The position numbers and the translations under genes are program-made. 46,267 nt of DNA from M55B174 sp034716235 (GTDB lineage: Bacteria; Patescibacteriota; Minisyncoccia; CAIUEV01; JAHKAQ01): positions 1 to 46,267 of the forward strand of contig JAYEHH010000013.1 of NCBI GenBank assembly GCA_034716235.1, in the 5' to 3' direction. The notes beneath the pieces are model-generated. The model worked only from the letters and a program-made list of their open reading frames with translations. It ran no database searches and was not told the DNA's origin. Position 1 is the first letter of the stretch. The number at the start of each line of letters is the position of its first letter. This document shows positions 38,427 through 46,080 of this stretch, piece by piece.

Positions 38427-39221
38427 TTACTTGTTTTCTACAATTTCTAAAACTCGTTCAATCTTTTTAGCTTTTCTATCTTTTCCTGTTTCAATAAATA
38501 CTCCTTGGATTATACACTTTTTCCAATCATTATACCAGTCAGAGCCAACAGAATCTTGTTTAAGAAAGCCTTCAATTACTTCTTCTTTGTTTTTTCCTAA
38601 AACAGAATCTTTAACTCCGCACATACCAACATCAGTAATGTAAGCTGTTTTCTTGGAAAGAAGTTGCTCGTCGGAAGTTTGAACATGAGTATGAGTACCA
38701 ACTATTGCTGAAATTTTTCCATCTAGATAGAACCCTAGAGCTCTGGCTTCACTGGTAGCCTCGGAATGGAAGTCTATGAAAATCGTATCGCATTTTTCTC
38801 GAGCTATTTCAGCTAAGATTTCATCAGCCTTTTTAAAAGGGCAGTCGTAATCACTATGAAAAAAAACTCTACCGATTAAATTAATAATAGCAATTTTTTG
38901 AGTGCGAATGTTAATAATTTCATAGCCTCGTCCAATCACTCCTGACGGATAATTGGCTGGTCTTATTAATGGGATAGATTTATCTTGCAATAATTTTATT
39001 CCTTCTTTTTTCCAAACATGATTACCGGAAGTAAAAAAATCTATTCCTATTTTCATTAATTCTTGGAGACTACTTTCTGTAACTCCTTTTCCATGAGCAA
39101 TATTTTCAGCGTTGGCGATGGTGATGTCTGGATGATAACGCTTGATGAGACGGGGGAGTATTTTAGCGACACTTTCTCTTCCAGGTCTGCCAACAATATC
39201 TCCCAAAAATAATATTTTCAT
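38427..39221 (-). CDS. ymdB: YmdB-family metallophosphoesterase
   Basis: 264 residues. MKILFLGDIVGRPGRESVAK start, ANAENIAHGKGVTE, FTSGNHVWKK, IFIDFHSEATSEARALGFYL and VGTHTHVQTSDEQ, all metal-site motifs of the TIGR00282/YmdB group, which hydrolyse 2',3'-cyclic nucleotides in B. subtilis. It is next to rny in many bacteria, as here (70-base gap), which supports a shared role in RNA turnover. Confidence 0.93.
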   Translation of the reverse strand: MKILFLGDIVGRPGRESVAKILPRLIKRYHPDITIANAENIAHGKGVTESSLQELMKIGIDFFTSGNHVWKKEGIKLLQDKSIPLIRPANYPSGVIGRGYEIINIRTQKIAIINLIGRVFFHSDYDCPFKKADEILAEIAREKCDTIFIDFHSEATSEARALGFYLDGKISAIVGTHTHVQTSDEQLLSKKTAYITDVGMCGVKDSVLGKNKEEVIEGFLKQDSVGSDWYNDWKKCIIQGVFIETGKDRKAKKIERVLEIVENK

Positions 39222-39291
39222 AAAATGTTAATCAAGATTTATTACTAAGTGAATTGTAATACAGGATTTTAAATTTGTTCGAGCCTCCTTT

Positions 39292-40812
39292 CTACCGTGC
39301 GTAATCAATAGCTCTGGTTTCTCTAATAATATTAACCTTAATTTCTCCTGGATAATTTAATTCTTCTTCAATTTTATCAGCAATTTTGCGAGCTAATTTT
39401 ATTGAACCCAAGTCATCAATATTTTGAGGGTCAACAAAAACACGAATTTCTCTGCCGGCTTGAATGGCATAAGATTTATCCACTTCTCCAAAAGCATTGG
39501 CAATATCTTCTAATTCTCCTAAACGTTTTAGATAATTTTCTAGAGTATCTTTTCTGGCTCCCGGTCGGGAAGCAGAAATAGCATCAGCGGCAGCAATAAT
39601 AGCTGCCTCAGGATTTTCACAGGGGAGATCGTCATGGTGATGCCGCATGGCCTCTATAACATTGTCTGGAATGTTAAATTTCTCTAAAATAGTAACCCCG
39701 ATTTCAATATGAGTTCCTTGGACTTCATGATCGACCGCTTTTCCAATATCGTGGAGCAAACCTGCTTTTTTGCATAAACCGACATCTAAACCTAGCTCGT
39801 TAGCTAACATACCAGCTAGGTGAGCCACTTCAATAGAATGAATGAGGACATTTTGGCCGTAACTTGTTCGATAGCGTAATCTCCCTAATATTTTAATGAG
39901 ATTGGTATTTAAGCCGGCTACTCCTACATCATAAACGGCAGTTTCTCCAGCTTTTTGAACCTTTTTAGCTAATTCTGTTTTAACCAATTTAATGGTTTCT
40001 TCAATTTTAGCAGGATGAATTCTGCCATCTTCTATTAATCTTTCCAAGGTTAAACGAGCAATTTCTCTGCGCACTGGGTCAAAAGCGGAAACTACAATAG
40101 CTTCTGGAGTATCATCAACTATAATCTCAGCTCCAGTTAAGCGTTCGATAGCATTAATATTTCTACCTTCTCTGCCGATAATTCTGCCCTTTAGCTCGTC
40201 GTCGGGGAGAGCTACGGTAGTAGTGGTGGTATCAGCTACATGACTAGAGGCATAACGTTGCATAGCCAGTGTCATTATGTTTCTAGCCTTTTCTTCTAAA
40301 GCTTCTTTGCTATATTCTTCAAGTTTTTTAAGTTTGTGGACTAAAACTTCTTTGTTTTCCTCCTCAATTAAGTTGAGCATTAATTGTTTAGCCTCTTTTC
40401 GGTCAAGTTTAGCGACATTTTCCAATTTCTCAATTTCTTGTTTTCTTAAAGAGGACAATTCATTTTTAATATCTTTTACCTGATTGATTTTATCCTGGAC
40501 ATTCTTTCTTTGAGAGCCTATATCTCTTTCCTTTCTTTCAATCTGACTTTCCATACGACCAAGACGCTCCTCAGTTTTATCTAATTGGCTACGACGAGTT
40601 TCTTCTTCATTTTTAATAGCACTTAAAGCTTTTACGGCTTTTTCTTTGGCTGCTAAAATTACATCTTTGGCTTTAAGTTCAGCATTAGAAAGTATTTTTT
40701 CTGCCTTACTTTCAGATGCCTCATTTTTTTTACGAGAGACAGTTTTTCTTAAGACGTATCCTAAAGAGGTGCCTGCTAAGGCGGTAATAATTACCGTTAA
40801 AATTATAGACAT
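39292..40812 (-). CDS. rny: Ribonuclease Y
   Basis: 506 residues, typical length. One N-terminal membrane helix (about 3-20) anchors it. A long coiled coil (25-200) is followed by a KH domain (GRIIGREGRNINAIERLTGA) and an HD domain (HSIEVAHLAGMLANELGLD, LLHDIGKAVDHE, MRHHHDD). It is the main membrane-bound endoribonuclease initiating mRNA decay in bacteria without RNase E. Start at ATG 40812 without a Shine-Dalgarno site. Confidence 0.97.
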   Translation of the reverse strand: MSIILTVIITALAGTSLGYVLRKTVSRKKNEASESKAEKILSNAELKAKDVILAAKEKAVKALSAIKNEEETRRSQLDKTEERLGRMESQIERKERDIGSQRKNVQDKINQVKDIKNELSSLRKQEIEKLENVAKLDRKEAKQLMLNLIEEENKEVLVHKLKKLEEYSKEALEEKARNIMTLAMQRYASSHVADTTTTTVALPDDELKGRIIGREGRNINAIERLTGAEIIVDDTPEAIVVSAFDPVRREIARLTLERLIEDGRIHPAKIEETIKLVKTELAKKVQKAGETAVYDVGVAGLNTNLIKILGRLRYRTSYGQNVLIHSIEVAHLAGMLANELGLDVGLCKKAGLLHDIGKAVDHEVQGTHIEIGVTILEKFNIPDNVIEAMRHHHDDLPCENPEAAIIAAADAISASRPGARKDTLENYLKRLGELEDIANAFGEVDKSYAIQAGREIRVFVDPQNIDDLGSIKLARKIADKIEEELNYPGEIKVNIIRETRAIDYAR

Positions 40813-40963
40813 TGTTGATGGGGTTATTTATTAACTGAGAGTTCATACCGTTGGAATAGTTTCTTAAAATTACCAAAATTATAAGATTTTTAGCAACAAA
40901 TTGAGTTTAGATTGTTTAAAGGGGTTTGTCAAAATAAGATACTAAATATCTTTATTTTAGCTA

Positions 40964-41878
40964 CTAATCAGCAATGTGTTTATTGGTAAGTTTCTCTGCT
41001 TCTCTTTCACTCTTAATCCATTTAATTCTAGAGTCTTTTTTAAACCAAGTCATTTGCTTTTTGGCTAGCTGACCATTAGCGATAAGTAATCGCTCAATCA
41101 TTGTGTCATAAGAAATTTCTTTTTTCAAAAAATAGGAGATATAACGATATTCCAGTCCAAAATCAATCAGTTGTTTCCAGCTTAAACCATTCTTATGCAA
41201 TTCTTGCACTTCTGCTACCAATCCTTGCTTTAACCTTTTCTGCAATCTTTTTTTAATACGTTCTCGAATTTTTTCAATCGGATGAGTGATGCCAAGAATT
41301 AATGTGGCGTAATGAGGTTGAGCAATTTTTTGAGATTGAGTTTGCAATTTAGTTAATGTTTGGTTTGTTTGTTTACAAATTTCAATAGCCCGAATTACTC
41401 GACGAGAGTTGGCAGTGTCTATTTGTTTAAGAGCTTCAGGGTTAAGCTCTTTTAAGATTTGCAATCGGTCTTTGTCGCTCATTAATTCTAATTTTTTACG
41501 GAGTCTGTAATCTGGCTTAGCTGAAGAGAGGATAAGTCCGTCCGTGATTGCTTTTATATAAAGACCAGTCCCACCAACTAGAAAAGGAAGCTTTTTTCTT
41601 TTCAAAATTTGATCAATAGCCCGATAAGCTTTTTTCTGGTATTCAGCTAAAGAAAAGTTTTCTTGAGGATTAGCTACATCAATTAAGTGATACGGAATTT
41701 TTCCCCATGGTAAGTTATATTCATTCAAATCTTTACCGGTTCCTATATCTAACCCACGGTAAACCTGTCTGGAATCAGCAGAAACAATTTCTCCATTAAA
41801 TTTTTTAGCTAATTTTACTGCCAACTTGGTTTTTCCGCAGGAGGTAGGACCAAGAATGACGATTAGAGGTGGGGGCAT
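40964..41878 (-). CDS. miaA: tRNA dimethylallyltransferase
   Basis: 304 residues from ATG 41878 (MPPPLIVILGPTSCGKTKLA), where family members usually begin. An upstream ATG at 41914 overlaps the miaB stop (ATGA) but adds only MNLMNFINFTNS, encoded by an AAAGTTCAT-type repeat. P-loop GPTSCGKT, SADSRQVYRGLDIGTGK, YHLIDV, LVGGTGLYIKAI and RRVIRAIEI are all present. It adds dimethylallyl to A37 of tRNAs reading UNN codons, the substrate of MiaB encoded just upstream. Confidence 0.94.
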   Translation of the reverse strand: MPPPLIVILGPTSCGKTKLAVKLAKKFNGEIVSADSRQVYRGLDIGTGKDLNEYNLPWGKIPYHLIDVANPQENFSLAEYQKKAYRAIDQILKRKKLPFLVGGTGLYIKAITDGLILSSAKPDYRLRKKLELMSDKDRLQILKELNPEALKQIDTANSRRVIRAIEICKQTNQTLTKLQTQSQKIAQPHYATLILGITHPIEKIRERIKKRLQKRLKQGLVAEVQELHKNGLSWKQLIDFGLEYRYISYFLKKEISYDTMIERLLIANGQLAKKQMTWFKKDSRIKWIKSEREAEKLTNKHIAD

Positions 41879-41879
41879 A

Positions 41880-41920
41880 GAGTTCGTAAAGTTTATAAAG
41901 TTCATAAGGTTCATAAAGTT
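41880..41920. repeat. AAAGTTCAT-type repeat at the miaB-miaA junction, copy 3
   Basis: AGTTCGTAAAG, then TTTATAAAG, TTCATAAGG and TTCATAAAG: four 9-base units. The array supplies the miaB stop and the alternative miaA start on the minus strand. Confidence 0.8.
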
Positions 41921-43239
41921 CCTTCTAGTCCAAAAATACCAGCTTCGGTTACTTTTACCTTACAAAAACTTCCTATTTTGACGGACTGGTTGGCATTCAA
42001 GTTAATTCGAATATTTTTGTAAGTTTCCGTTTTGCCTAAATAGGTATGTTTCTTAGCTAAAGATGGCTTTTGTCTTTCTATCAAAACTTCAACTTCTTTT
42101 CCAAGGTAACTTTGATTATTTTTAAGAGCCGTTTTCTCAAGAATCTCAGTAAGAATTAATTTGCGTTCCTTTTTCTCTGCTTCGGAGACATCATCTACCA
42201 AATTATCAGCCACGGTTTCTGGACGGGAAGAAAAAGCAGAAATATAGGCCATATCAAATCCTACCGTTTTCATAATTTGAGCTGTTTTTCCAAAATCTTC
42301 TTTAGTTTCTCCGGGGAAACCTACAATAATATCTGTTGAAAGAGCCGCTTGAGGAATTTTAGTTCTGATTTTAGTTATTAACTGTAAATAATGTTCAATA
42401 GTATATTTTCTTTTCATAAGTTTAAGGATTCTATTGCTTCCAGACTGAAAAGGCAAATGGATGTAATTGGTTATTTTATTGGAACGAGCGATTAACTCTA
42501 TTAAATCATCCGACATATCTTTAGGATGGGAAGTGAGAAATCTAATCCAAAAATCTCCAGAGATATTACTGATTTTTTCCAACAAAGCTGGAAAGCTAAC
42601 TATTTTCTCATTCTTTGATGGTTCTGGCTGATAACTGTTAACATTCTGACCAAGTAAAATTATTTCTTTATAGCCATTAGTGACTAATTGCTTAACCTCT
42701 TGCATAATATCTTTGGATGGTCGAGAAAATTCTCTCCCTCGGGCATAAGGGACTACGCAATAAGAGCAAAAATTATTGCAACCAGTCATTATGGGGACAT
42801 AAGCAGAAAGGGGAGAGGAGTACAGAGGAGAAATTTTAAAAAAATCTGCAGGGTTGGCCGGAGATGAAGCTTTTTCTTGTTCTTGTTTTACAATTTTAAT
42901 TTTAGACTCAGCCAGTTCTTTCAAAAATTGAGGTAATTTTAATATCTCAATAAAATAACTGGTAGCAGAAACTAATTTTTTTTGAAAATCTTTTCGGTGA
43001 GCGCTACATCCAGTGATAATAATTATACAATTGGGTCTTTTCTTTCTTAACTTAGGGACAATACCAATAACTCTATCTTCGGCTGATTGTCTTATCCCAC
43101 AGGTGTTCACAATAACTAAATCGGCCTTAAATCTATCGGTAACTTTTTTAAATTTTAAATTTTCAGCAATTCTAGTGATTCTTTCAGAATCGTTAAAATT
43201 CATTTGGCAACCAAAGGTGAGAATATGATACGTAAGCAC
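41911..43239 (-). CDS. miaB: tRNA-2-methylthio-N6-dimethylallyladenosine synthase
   Basis: 442 residues from GTG 43239; no alternative start lies near. The UPF0004 domain has three Cys (TFGCQMNFNDSERI, VNTCGIRQSA, TGCSAHR). The radical-SAM motif CNNFCSYCVVPYARGREFSR and the C-terminal TRAM domain (about 380-442) follow. It methylthiolates i6A37 using two [4Fe-4S] clusters. A poorly conserved insert (about 105-145) precedes the radical-SAM core. Operon with miaA. Confidence 0.95.
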   Translation of the reverse strand: MLTYHILTFGCQMNFNDSERITRIAENLKFKKVTDRFKADLVIVNTCGIRQSAEDRVIGIVPKLRKKRPNCIIIITGCSAHRKDFQKKLVSATSYFIEILKLPQFLKELAESKIKIVKQEQEKASSPANPADFFKISPLYSSPLSAYVPIMTGCNNFCSYCVVPYARGREFSRPSKDIMQEVKQLVTNGYKEIILLGQNVNSYQPEPSKNEKIVSFPALLEKISNISGDFWIRFLTSHPKDMSDDLIELIARSNKITNYIHLPFQSGSNRILKLMKRKYTIEHYLQLITKIRTKIPQAALSTDIIVGFPGETKEDFGKTAQIMKTVGFDMAYISAFSSRPETVADNLVDDVSEAEKKERKLILTEILEKTALKNNQSYLGKEVEVLIERQKPSLAKKHTYLGKTETYKNIRINLNANQSVKIGSFCKVKVTEAGIFGLEGTL

Positions 43240-43275
43240 TGGAGTTAAAAGTTTAGGTAATTGATAATTGACAAT

Positions 43276-43316
43276 GCCAGCCAGAGGCCCGCCTAGACTC
43301 GGCGAGGCTGGCTGGC
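43276..43316. repeat. GC-rich interspersed palindromic repeat, inverted full copy
   Basis: 40 of these bases are identical, inverted, to 46041-46080. Arms GCCAGCCAG/CTGGCTGGC enclose an inner CGCC/GGCG stem. It lies in the 355-base gap 43240-43594, which holds only repeats. Confidence 0.85.
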
Positions 43317-43349
43317 TTGTCTCGCCGAAGGGCGGATTACCCTTTGGGT

Positions 43350-43475
43350 GAGATAATTGATAATGGACAATGGATGATGGACAATTGACAATGGATGATT
43401 GAGAATTGAGAATGGACGATTGACAATTGATAATTAAGGAATATCTTTTTCTAATTCACAATTTTATTTGTCATT
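43350..43475. repeat. Dispersed GACAATGGA/ATTGACAAT repeats plus shared 38-base segment
   Basis: Degenerate 9-10-base units (GATAATGGACAATGGATGAT, GGACAATTGACAATGGATGA) run to 43437, then a 38-base segment (43438-43475) matches 23727-23764 with one mismatch. The order of parts is the same at both loci. Confidence 0.75.
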
Positions 43476-43528
43476 TTCGTGCAAATTTAGATTGTGGTTC
43501 AAATTTATTGCAATTGTGATTATTTTCC

Positions 43529-43556
43529 GTAGAGACGCAAGATTTTGCGTCTCTAC
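43529..43556. repeat. GTAGAGACGC hairpin repeat
   Basis: GTAGAGACGCAA (43529-43540) and TTGCGTCTCTAC (43545-43556) form a perfect 12-bp stem. A further half copy, CGTCTCTACGG, lies at 43569-43579. It sits just past the thrS stop and may also act as its 3' hairpin. Confidence 0.65.
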
Positions 43557-43594
43557 AAAACCTAATCCCGTCTCTACGGTTAAGATGAACAGGT

Positions 43595-45352
43595 CTATTG
43601 TCTCTCTTTTATTTCCCGCCTTATCCTTTTAATAAAATCTTCTAATTTCACCGCTCCTTCATCTCCTTTAGCCCTACTTCTTACAGCGACTTCTTTAGTG
43701 TTAGCTTCTTTTTCTCCAACAATCAACAAGTAAGGTATTTTTTGTTGACGAGCCTGGCTAATTTTTTTACCCAGTGATTCATCGGAATTATCTATTTCAA
43801 CGCGAAGCCTGTCTTTTTGTAGAGTTTCCATTACAGATTTTCCGTAATTATTGAATTTTTCTGAGATTGGGATTACCACTGCTTGAACAGGGGACAACCA
43901 AACAGGGAAAGAACCAGCGGTTTGTTCTATTAAAAAGGCCAGAGTTCTTTCAATACAACCGATAGAAGATCGGTGGATTACAATAGGTCTCTGCTTTTCC
44001 CCTTGCTCATCTACAAAAGTTAAATCAAATTTTTCCGGAAGATCGAAATCAATTTGAATAGTAAAAGCGGTTTCTTCTTTTCCATAAACATTTTTTGTTT
44101 GGACATCTAATTTCGGTCCGTAGAAAGCAGCTTCTCCATCTGCTTGAACATAATCTAGCTTAAGTTTTTTTAAAATCACTTCCATCAATTTTTGAGTTTT
44201 CTCCCATTCCTTAGGTTTATCAACATATTTCTTTTTATCTTTAGGGTCCCATTTAGAAAAACGATACCAGTAATCGGTAATTTTTAATGTCCGCATAACA
44301 TGTTGCACCAACTCAAGCACTTTCTTGAACTCTTCCTCTACTTGGTCTGGTCGGCAAATTAAATGAGCATCGGCCAAAGTAAAACTCATCATTCTAATAA
44401 GTCCGCTTAATTCTCCGGACTGCTCTTTCCGATAAAGTTTAGCTAGCTCGGCATATCTAATGGGTAAATCTCGATAACTTCTTGGTTTTGATTTATAGAG
44501 AATAAAATGATGAGGGCAAGCCATTGGGCGCAAGACATAATCTTGCCCATCAATATTAATGGGAGGATACATATCTTCTTGATAATGGTCCCAATGCCCG
44601 GATTTTTTATAGAGGTCTACTTTGGCTAGATCTGGCGTAGAAACTCTTTGATAACCTCTTTTTTCTTCCTCCTCAATAATAAATTTTTCTAATTCCTGTC
44701 GAATGGCAGTCCCTTTTGGGGTTAATAGAGGTAATCCTTTACCAACTAAAGGGGAGGATACAAATAAATCTAGTTCTTTCCCCAGCTTTCGGTGGTCTCT
44801 TTCCTTAGCCAGCCTAGTCATTGCTAAATATTTTTTTAGTTCAAGTTTGGATTTAAAAGCTACTCCATAAATTCGCTGAAGCATCTTCTTTTTCTTGTCT
44901 CCTTTCCAGTAAGCGCCAGATATTTCAACAAGTTTTATTCCATCAGGAGCAATTTCTCGAGCTGACGATAAACAATCACCTATGGAAATACTGGTAAGAT
45001 TTTCTGATTGACAAAGCTTGATTTTTTCTTGCCCTTCCTGCTTCATTTCTTCTAAAAGTTCCAGTTGATAGGGTTGCTTATTCTTCGCAAAAATTTCTTT
45101 AGCTTCGGATAGTGCTAGTTCCTGTTGCTCAAAGTGATAATCTTTATTGATGAGTTTTCGCATTTCTTTCTCAATAGCAGGCAAGTTCTCAGGAGTTAAA
45201 CTTTCAGGTAATTCAAAATCGTAGAAAAACCCTACTGAGGATACTTGCCCCGTTGCTATTTTTGCTTGGGGGAATAATTTCAAAACAGCTACTGCCAATA
45301 TTTGGGTAGCAGAGGCGTTAAGAACTTCTGGGTTGTTTGTTTTTTTAGTCAT
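43595..45352 (-). CDS. thrS: Threonine--tRNA ligase, no TGS domain and degenerate editing site
   Basis: 585 residues; E. coli ThrRS has 642. There is no TGS domain: the protein begins directly with the editing-like region (about 10-180). There the HxxxH editing motif is replaced by ASATQ (Ala13, Gln17), and the later C..H motif is altered (GDCLSSARE). The class II core is intact, with zinc ligands in RPMACPHHFILY, ADAHLICRP and VIHRSSIGCIERTLAFLIEQ. The anticodon-binding domain (480-585) is complete. It charges tRNA-Thr. Its 180-base leader carries a T-box element. Confidence 0.96.
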   Translation of the reverse strand: MTKKTNNPEVLNASATQILAVAVLKLFPQAKIATGQVSSVGFFYDFELPESLTPENLPAIEKEMRKLINKDYHFEQQELALSEAKEIFAKNKQPYQLELLEEMKQEGQEKIKLCQSENLTSISIGDCLSSAREIAPDGIKLVEISGAYWKGDKKKKMLQRIYGVAFKSKLELKKYLAMTRLAKERDHRKLGKELDLFVSSPLVGKGLPLLTPKGTAIRQELEKFIIEEEEKRGYQRVSTPDLAKVDLYKKSGHWDHYQEDMYPPINIDGQDYVLRPMACPHHFILYKSKPRSYRDLPIRYAELAKLYRKEQSGELSGLIRMMSFTLADAHLICRPDQVEEEFKKVLELVQHVMRTLKITDYWYRFSKWDPKDKKKYVDKPKEWEKTQKLMEVILKKLKLDYVQADGEAAFYGPKLDVQTKNVYGKEETAFTIQIDFDLPEKFDLTFVDEQGEKQRPIVIHRSSIGCIERTLAFLIEQTAGSFPVWLSPVQAVVIPISEKFNNYGKSVMETLQKDRLRVEIDNSDESLGKKISQARQQKIPYLLIVGEKEANTKEVAVRSRAKGDEGAVKLEDFIKRIRREIKERQ

Positions 45353-45374
45353 AGTGGTTAAATTAATGTTTAAT

Positions 45375-45531
45375 AAAAAAGTCCAAGAAACATTGTTTTG
45401 TTGAGACCTAAATTAAAGGCGGTTCCACTCAACTTCCCAATATTTATTGGACTCTTTTGTGAAGATTTTGCGCATCTTCTAGCGCAAGCTCCGTGGCTGG
45501 TGAGACCACATCGTTGCTTCTGTTTACTTAT
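45375..45531 (-). promoter_or_regulatory. T-box riboswitch in the thrS leader
   Basis: Minus-strand RNA. Antiterminator: GTTGAG (45433-45428), bulge TGGAACC (45427-45421), GCCT (45420-45417), 7-base loop, AGGT (45409-45406), CTCAAC (45405-45400). This is the T-box architecture, whose UGGN bulge pairs with an uncharged tRNA NCCA end. Terminator: GTC.CAA.AAA (45407-45397) with TTT.TTG.GAC (45390-45381), then T6 (45380-45375). Bases 45407-45400 belong to both, so the two folds exclude each other. Upstream hairpins: GTGG/CCAC with loop TCTCACCAG (holding ACC, a Thr codon), GAAGAT/ATCTTC, and CCAATA/TATTGG. Stem I is short and lacks obvious classical motifs. Confidence 0.8.
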
Positions 45532-45537
45532 AACTTT

Positions 45538-45565
45538 ATAATAGCTAAAATTAAAAAAAGTGCAA
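45538..45565 (-). promoter_or_regulatory. thrS promoter
   Basis: Minus strand: TTGCAC (45560-45565), 16 bases, TATTAT (45538-45543). Transcription from near 45531 would include the whole T-box leader. Confidence 0.5.
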
Positions 45566-45602
45566 ATGGGGTTTTTAATTTTAGTAAGTCTGAGTTTAAA
45601 TT

Positions 45603-45878
45603 ATGATTCTCGTTTTACAAATTGATAAAACAGCTAAAGCCAGCATAAGTCTAGAGGAAAGAGGCAAGCTTATTGATCAACTTCGTTGGCAGGATAAACA
45701 AAATCTTTCTGAGAAGCTTTTACCAAAAATCAATATTTTGCTTAAAAGAAATAACATAACCGTTCAAGAGCTAGAAGATGTTAATTTAGCGGTTGATATG
45801 GAAGAAAGTTATTCGGCTTACAGAATCGCATCAGCTACTATGAAAACATTGCGGTATTGCATGGGCAAAGAGTTATAA
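45603..45878 (+). CDS. TsaB-like N-terminal-half protein
   Basis: 91 residues. It follows the TsaB N-terminal pattern: MILVLQIDKTAKASISL strand pair, NLSEKLLPKINILLKRNNIT helix, VQELEDVNLAV, then YSAYRIASATMKTLRYCMGK. In full-length TsaB (about 230 residues) the loop reads GPGSFTGLR; here it is DMEESYSAYR. The whole second ASKHA lobe is missing. TsaB partners TsaD to make t6A37 in tRNA. A half-size form could still dimerise with TsaD, or be a relic. Divergent from thrS, with 250 bases between. The stop codon lies in a repeat. Confidence 0.65.
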   Translation: MILVLQIDKTAKASISLEERGKLIDQLRWQDKQNLSEKLLPKINILLKRNNITVQELEDVNLAVDMEESYSAYRIASATMKTLRYCMGKEL

Positions 45879-45912
45879 AGTTTGTAAAGTTTGTAAAGTT
45901 GAAAGTTTGTAA
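45871..45912. repeat. AAAGTTTGT-type repeat, copy 4
   Basis: GTTATAAAG, TTTGTAAAG, TTTGTAAAG, TTGAAAG and TTTGTAATG: 9-base units that supply the TAA of the TsaB-like gene. Confidence 0.75.
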
Positions 45913-45970
45913 TGTTTCTGTCTTTGCGAGGAATGAAATGACGAAGCAATCCCCGTAAGACAAGTTCTGG

Positions 45971-46000
45971 GATTGTCACCCAGAGGGTGACAATCTTTTT
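45971..46000 (+). terminator. Terminator-like hairpin within repeats
   Basis: GATTGTCACCC (45971-45981) and GGGTGACAATC (45985-45995), 3-base loop, followed by T5. It probably ends the TsaB-like transcript, and is also part of a dispersed repeat field. Confidence 0.7.
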
Positions 46001-46040
46001 CCCACTGTCATTCCCGTCCCGTCATCCGACGGGATAAACT

Positions 46041-46080
46041 CCAGCCAGCCTCGCCGAGTCTAGGCGGGCCTCTGGCTGGC
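46041..46080. repeat. GC-rich interspersed palindromic repeat, full copy
   Basis: 40 bases identical to the inverse of 43276-43315; 26 of them also occur at 31877-31902. The rest of 45913-46267 contains other repeat pieces: GAATGAAATGACGAAGCAAT near 45933, TCATTCCCGTCCC near 46009, and an ATCTCCGC/GCGGAGAT hairpin near 46129. No gene is seen to the window end. Confidence 0.85.

Noticed and set aside
41879..41914. Extended MiaA start with ATGA overlap
   Set aside because: The extra 12 residues are encoded by the 9-mer repeat and precede the usual family start; it remains possible as a coupling start.
45375..45407. Plain intrinsic terminator or attenuator without tRNA sensing
   Set aside because: The adjacent UGGAACC bulge in an exact T-box antiterminator fold sharing the same bases makes a T-box the better reading.
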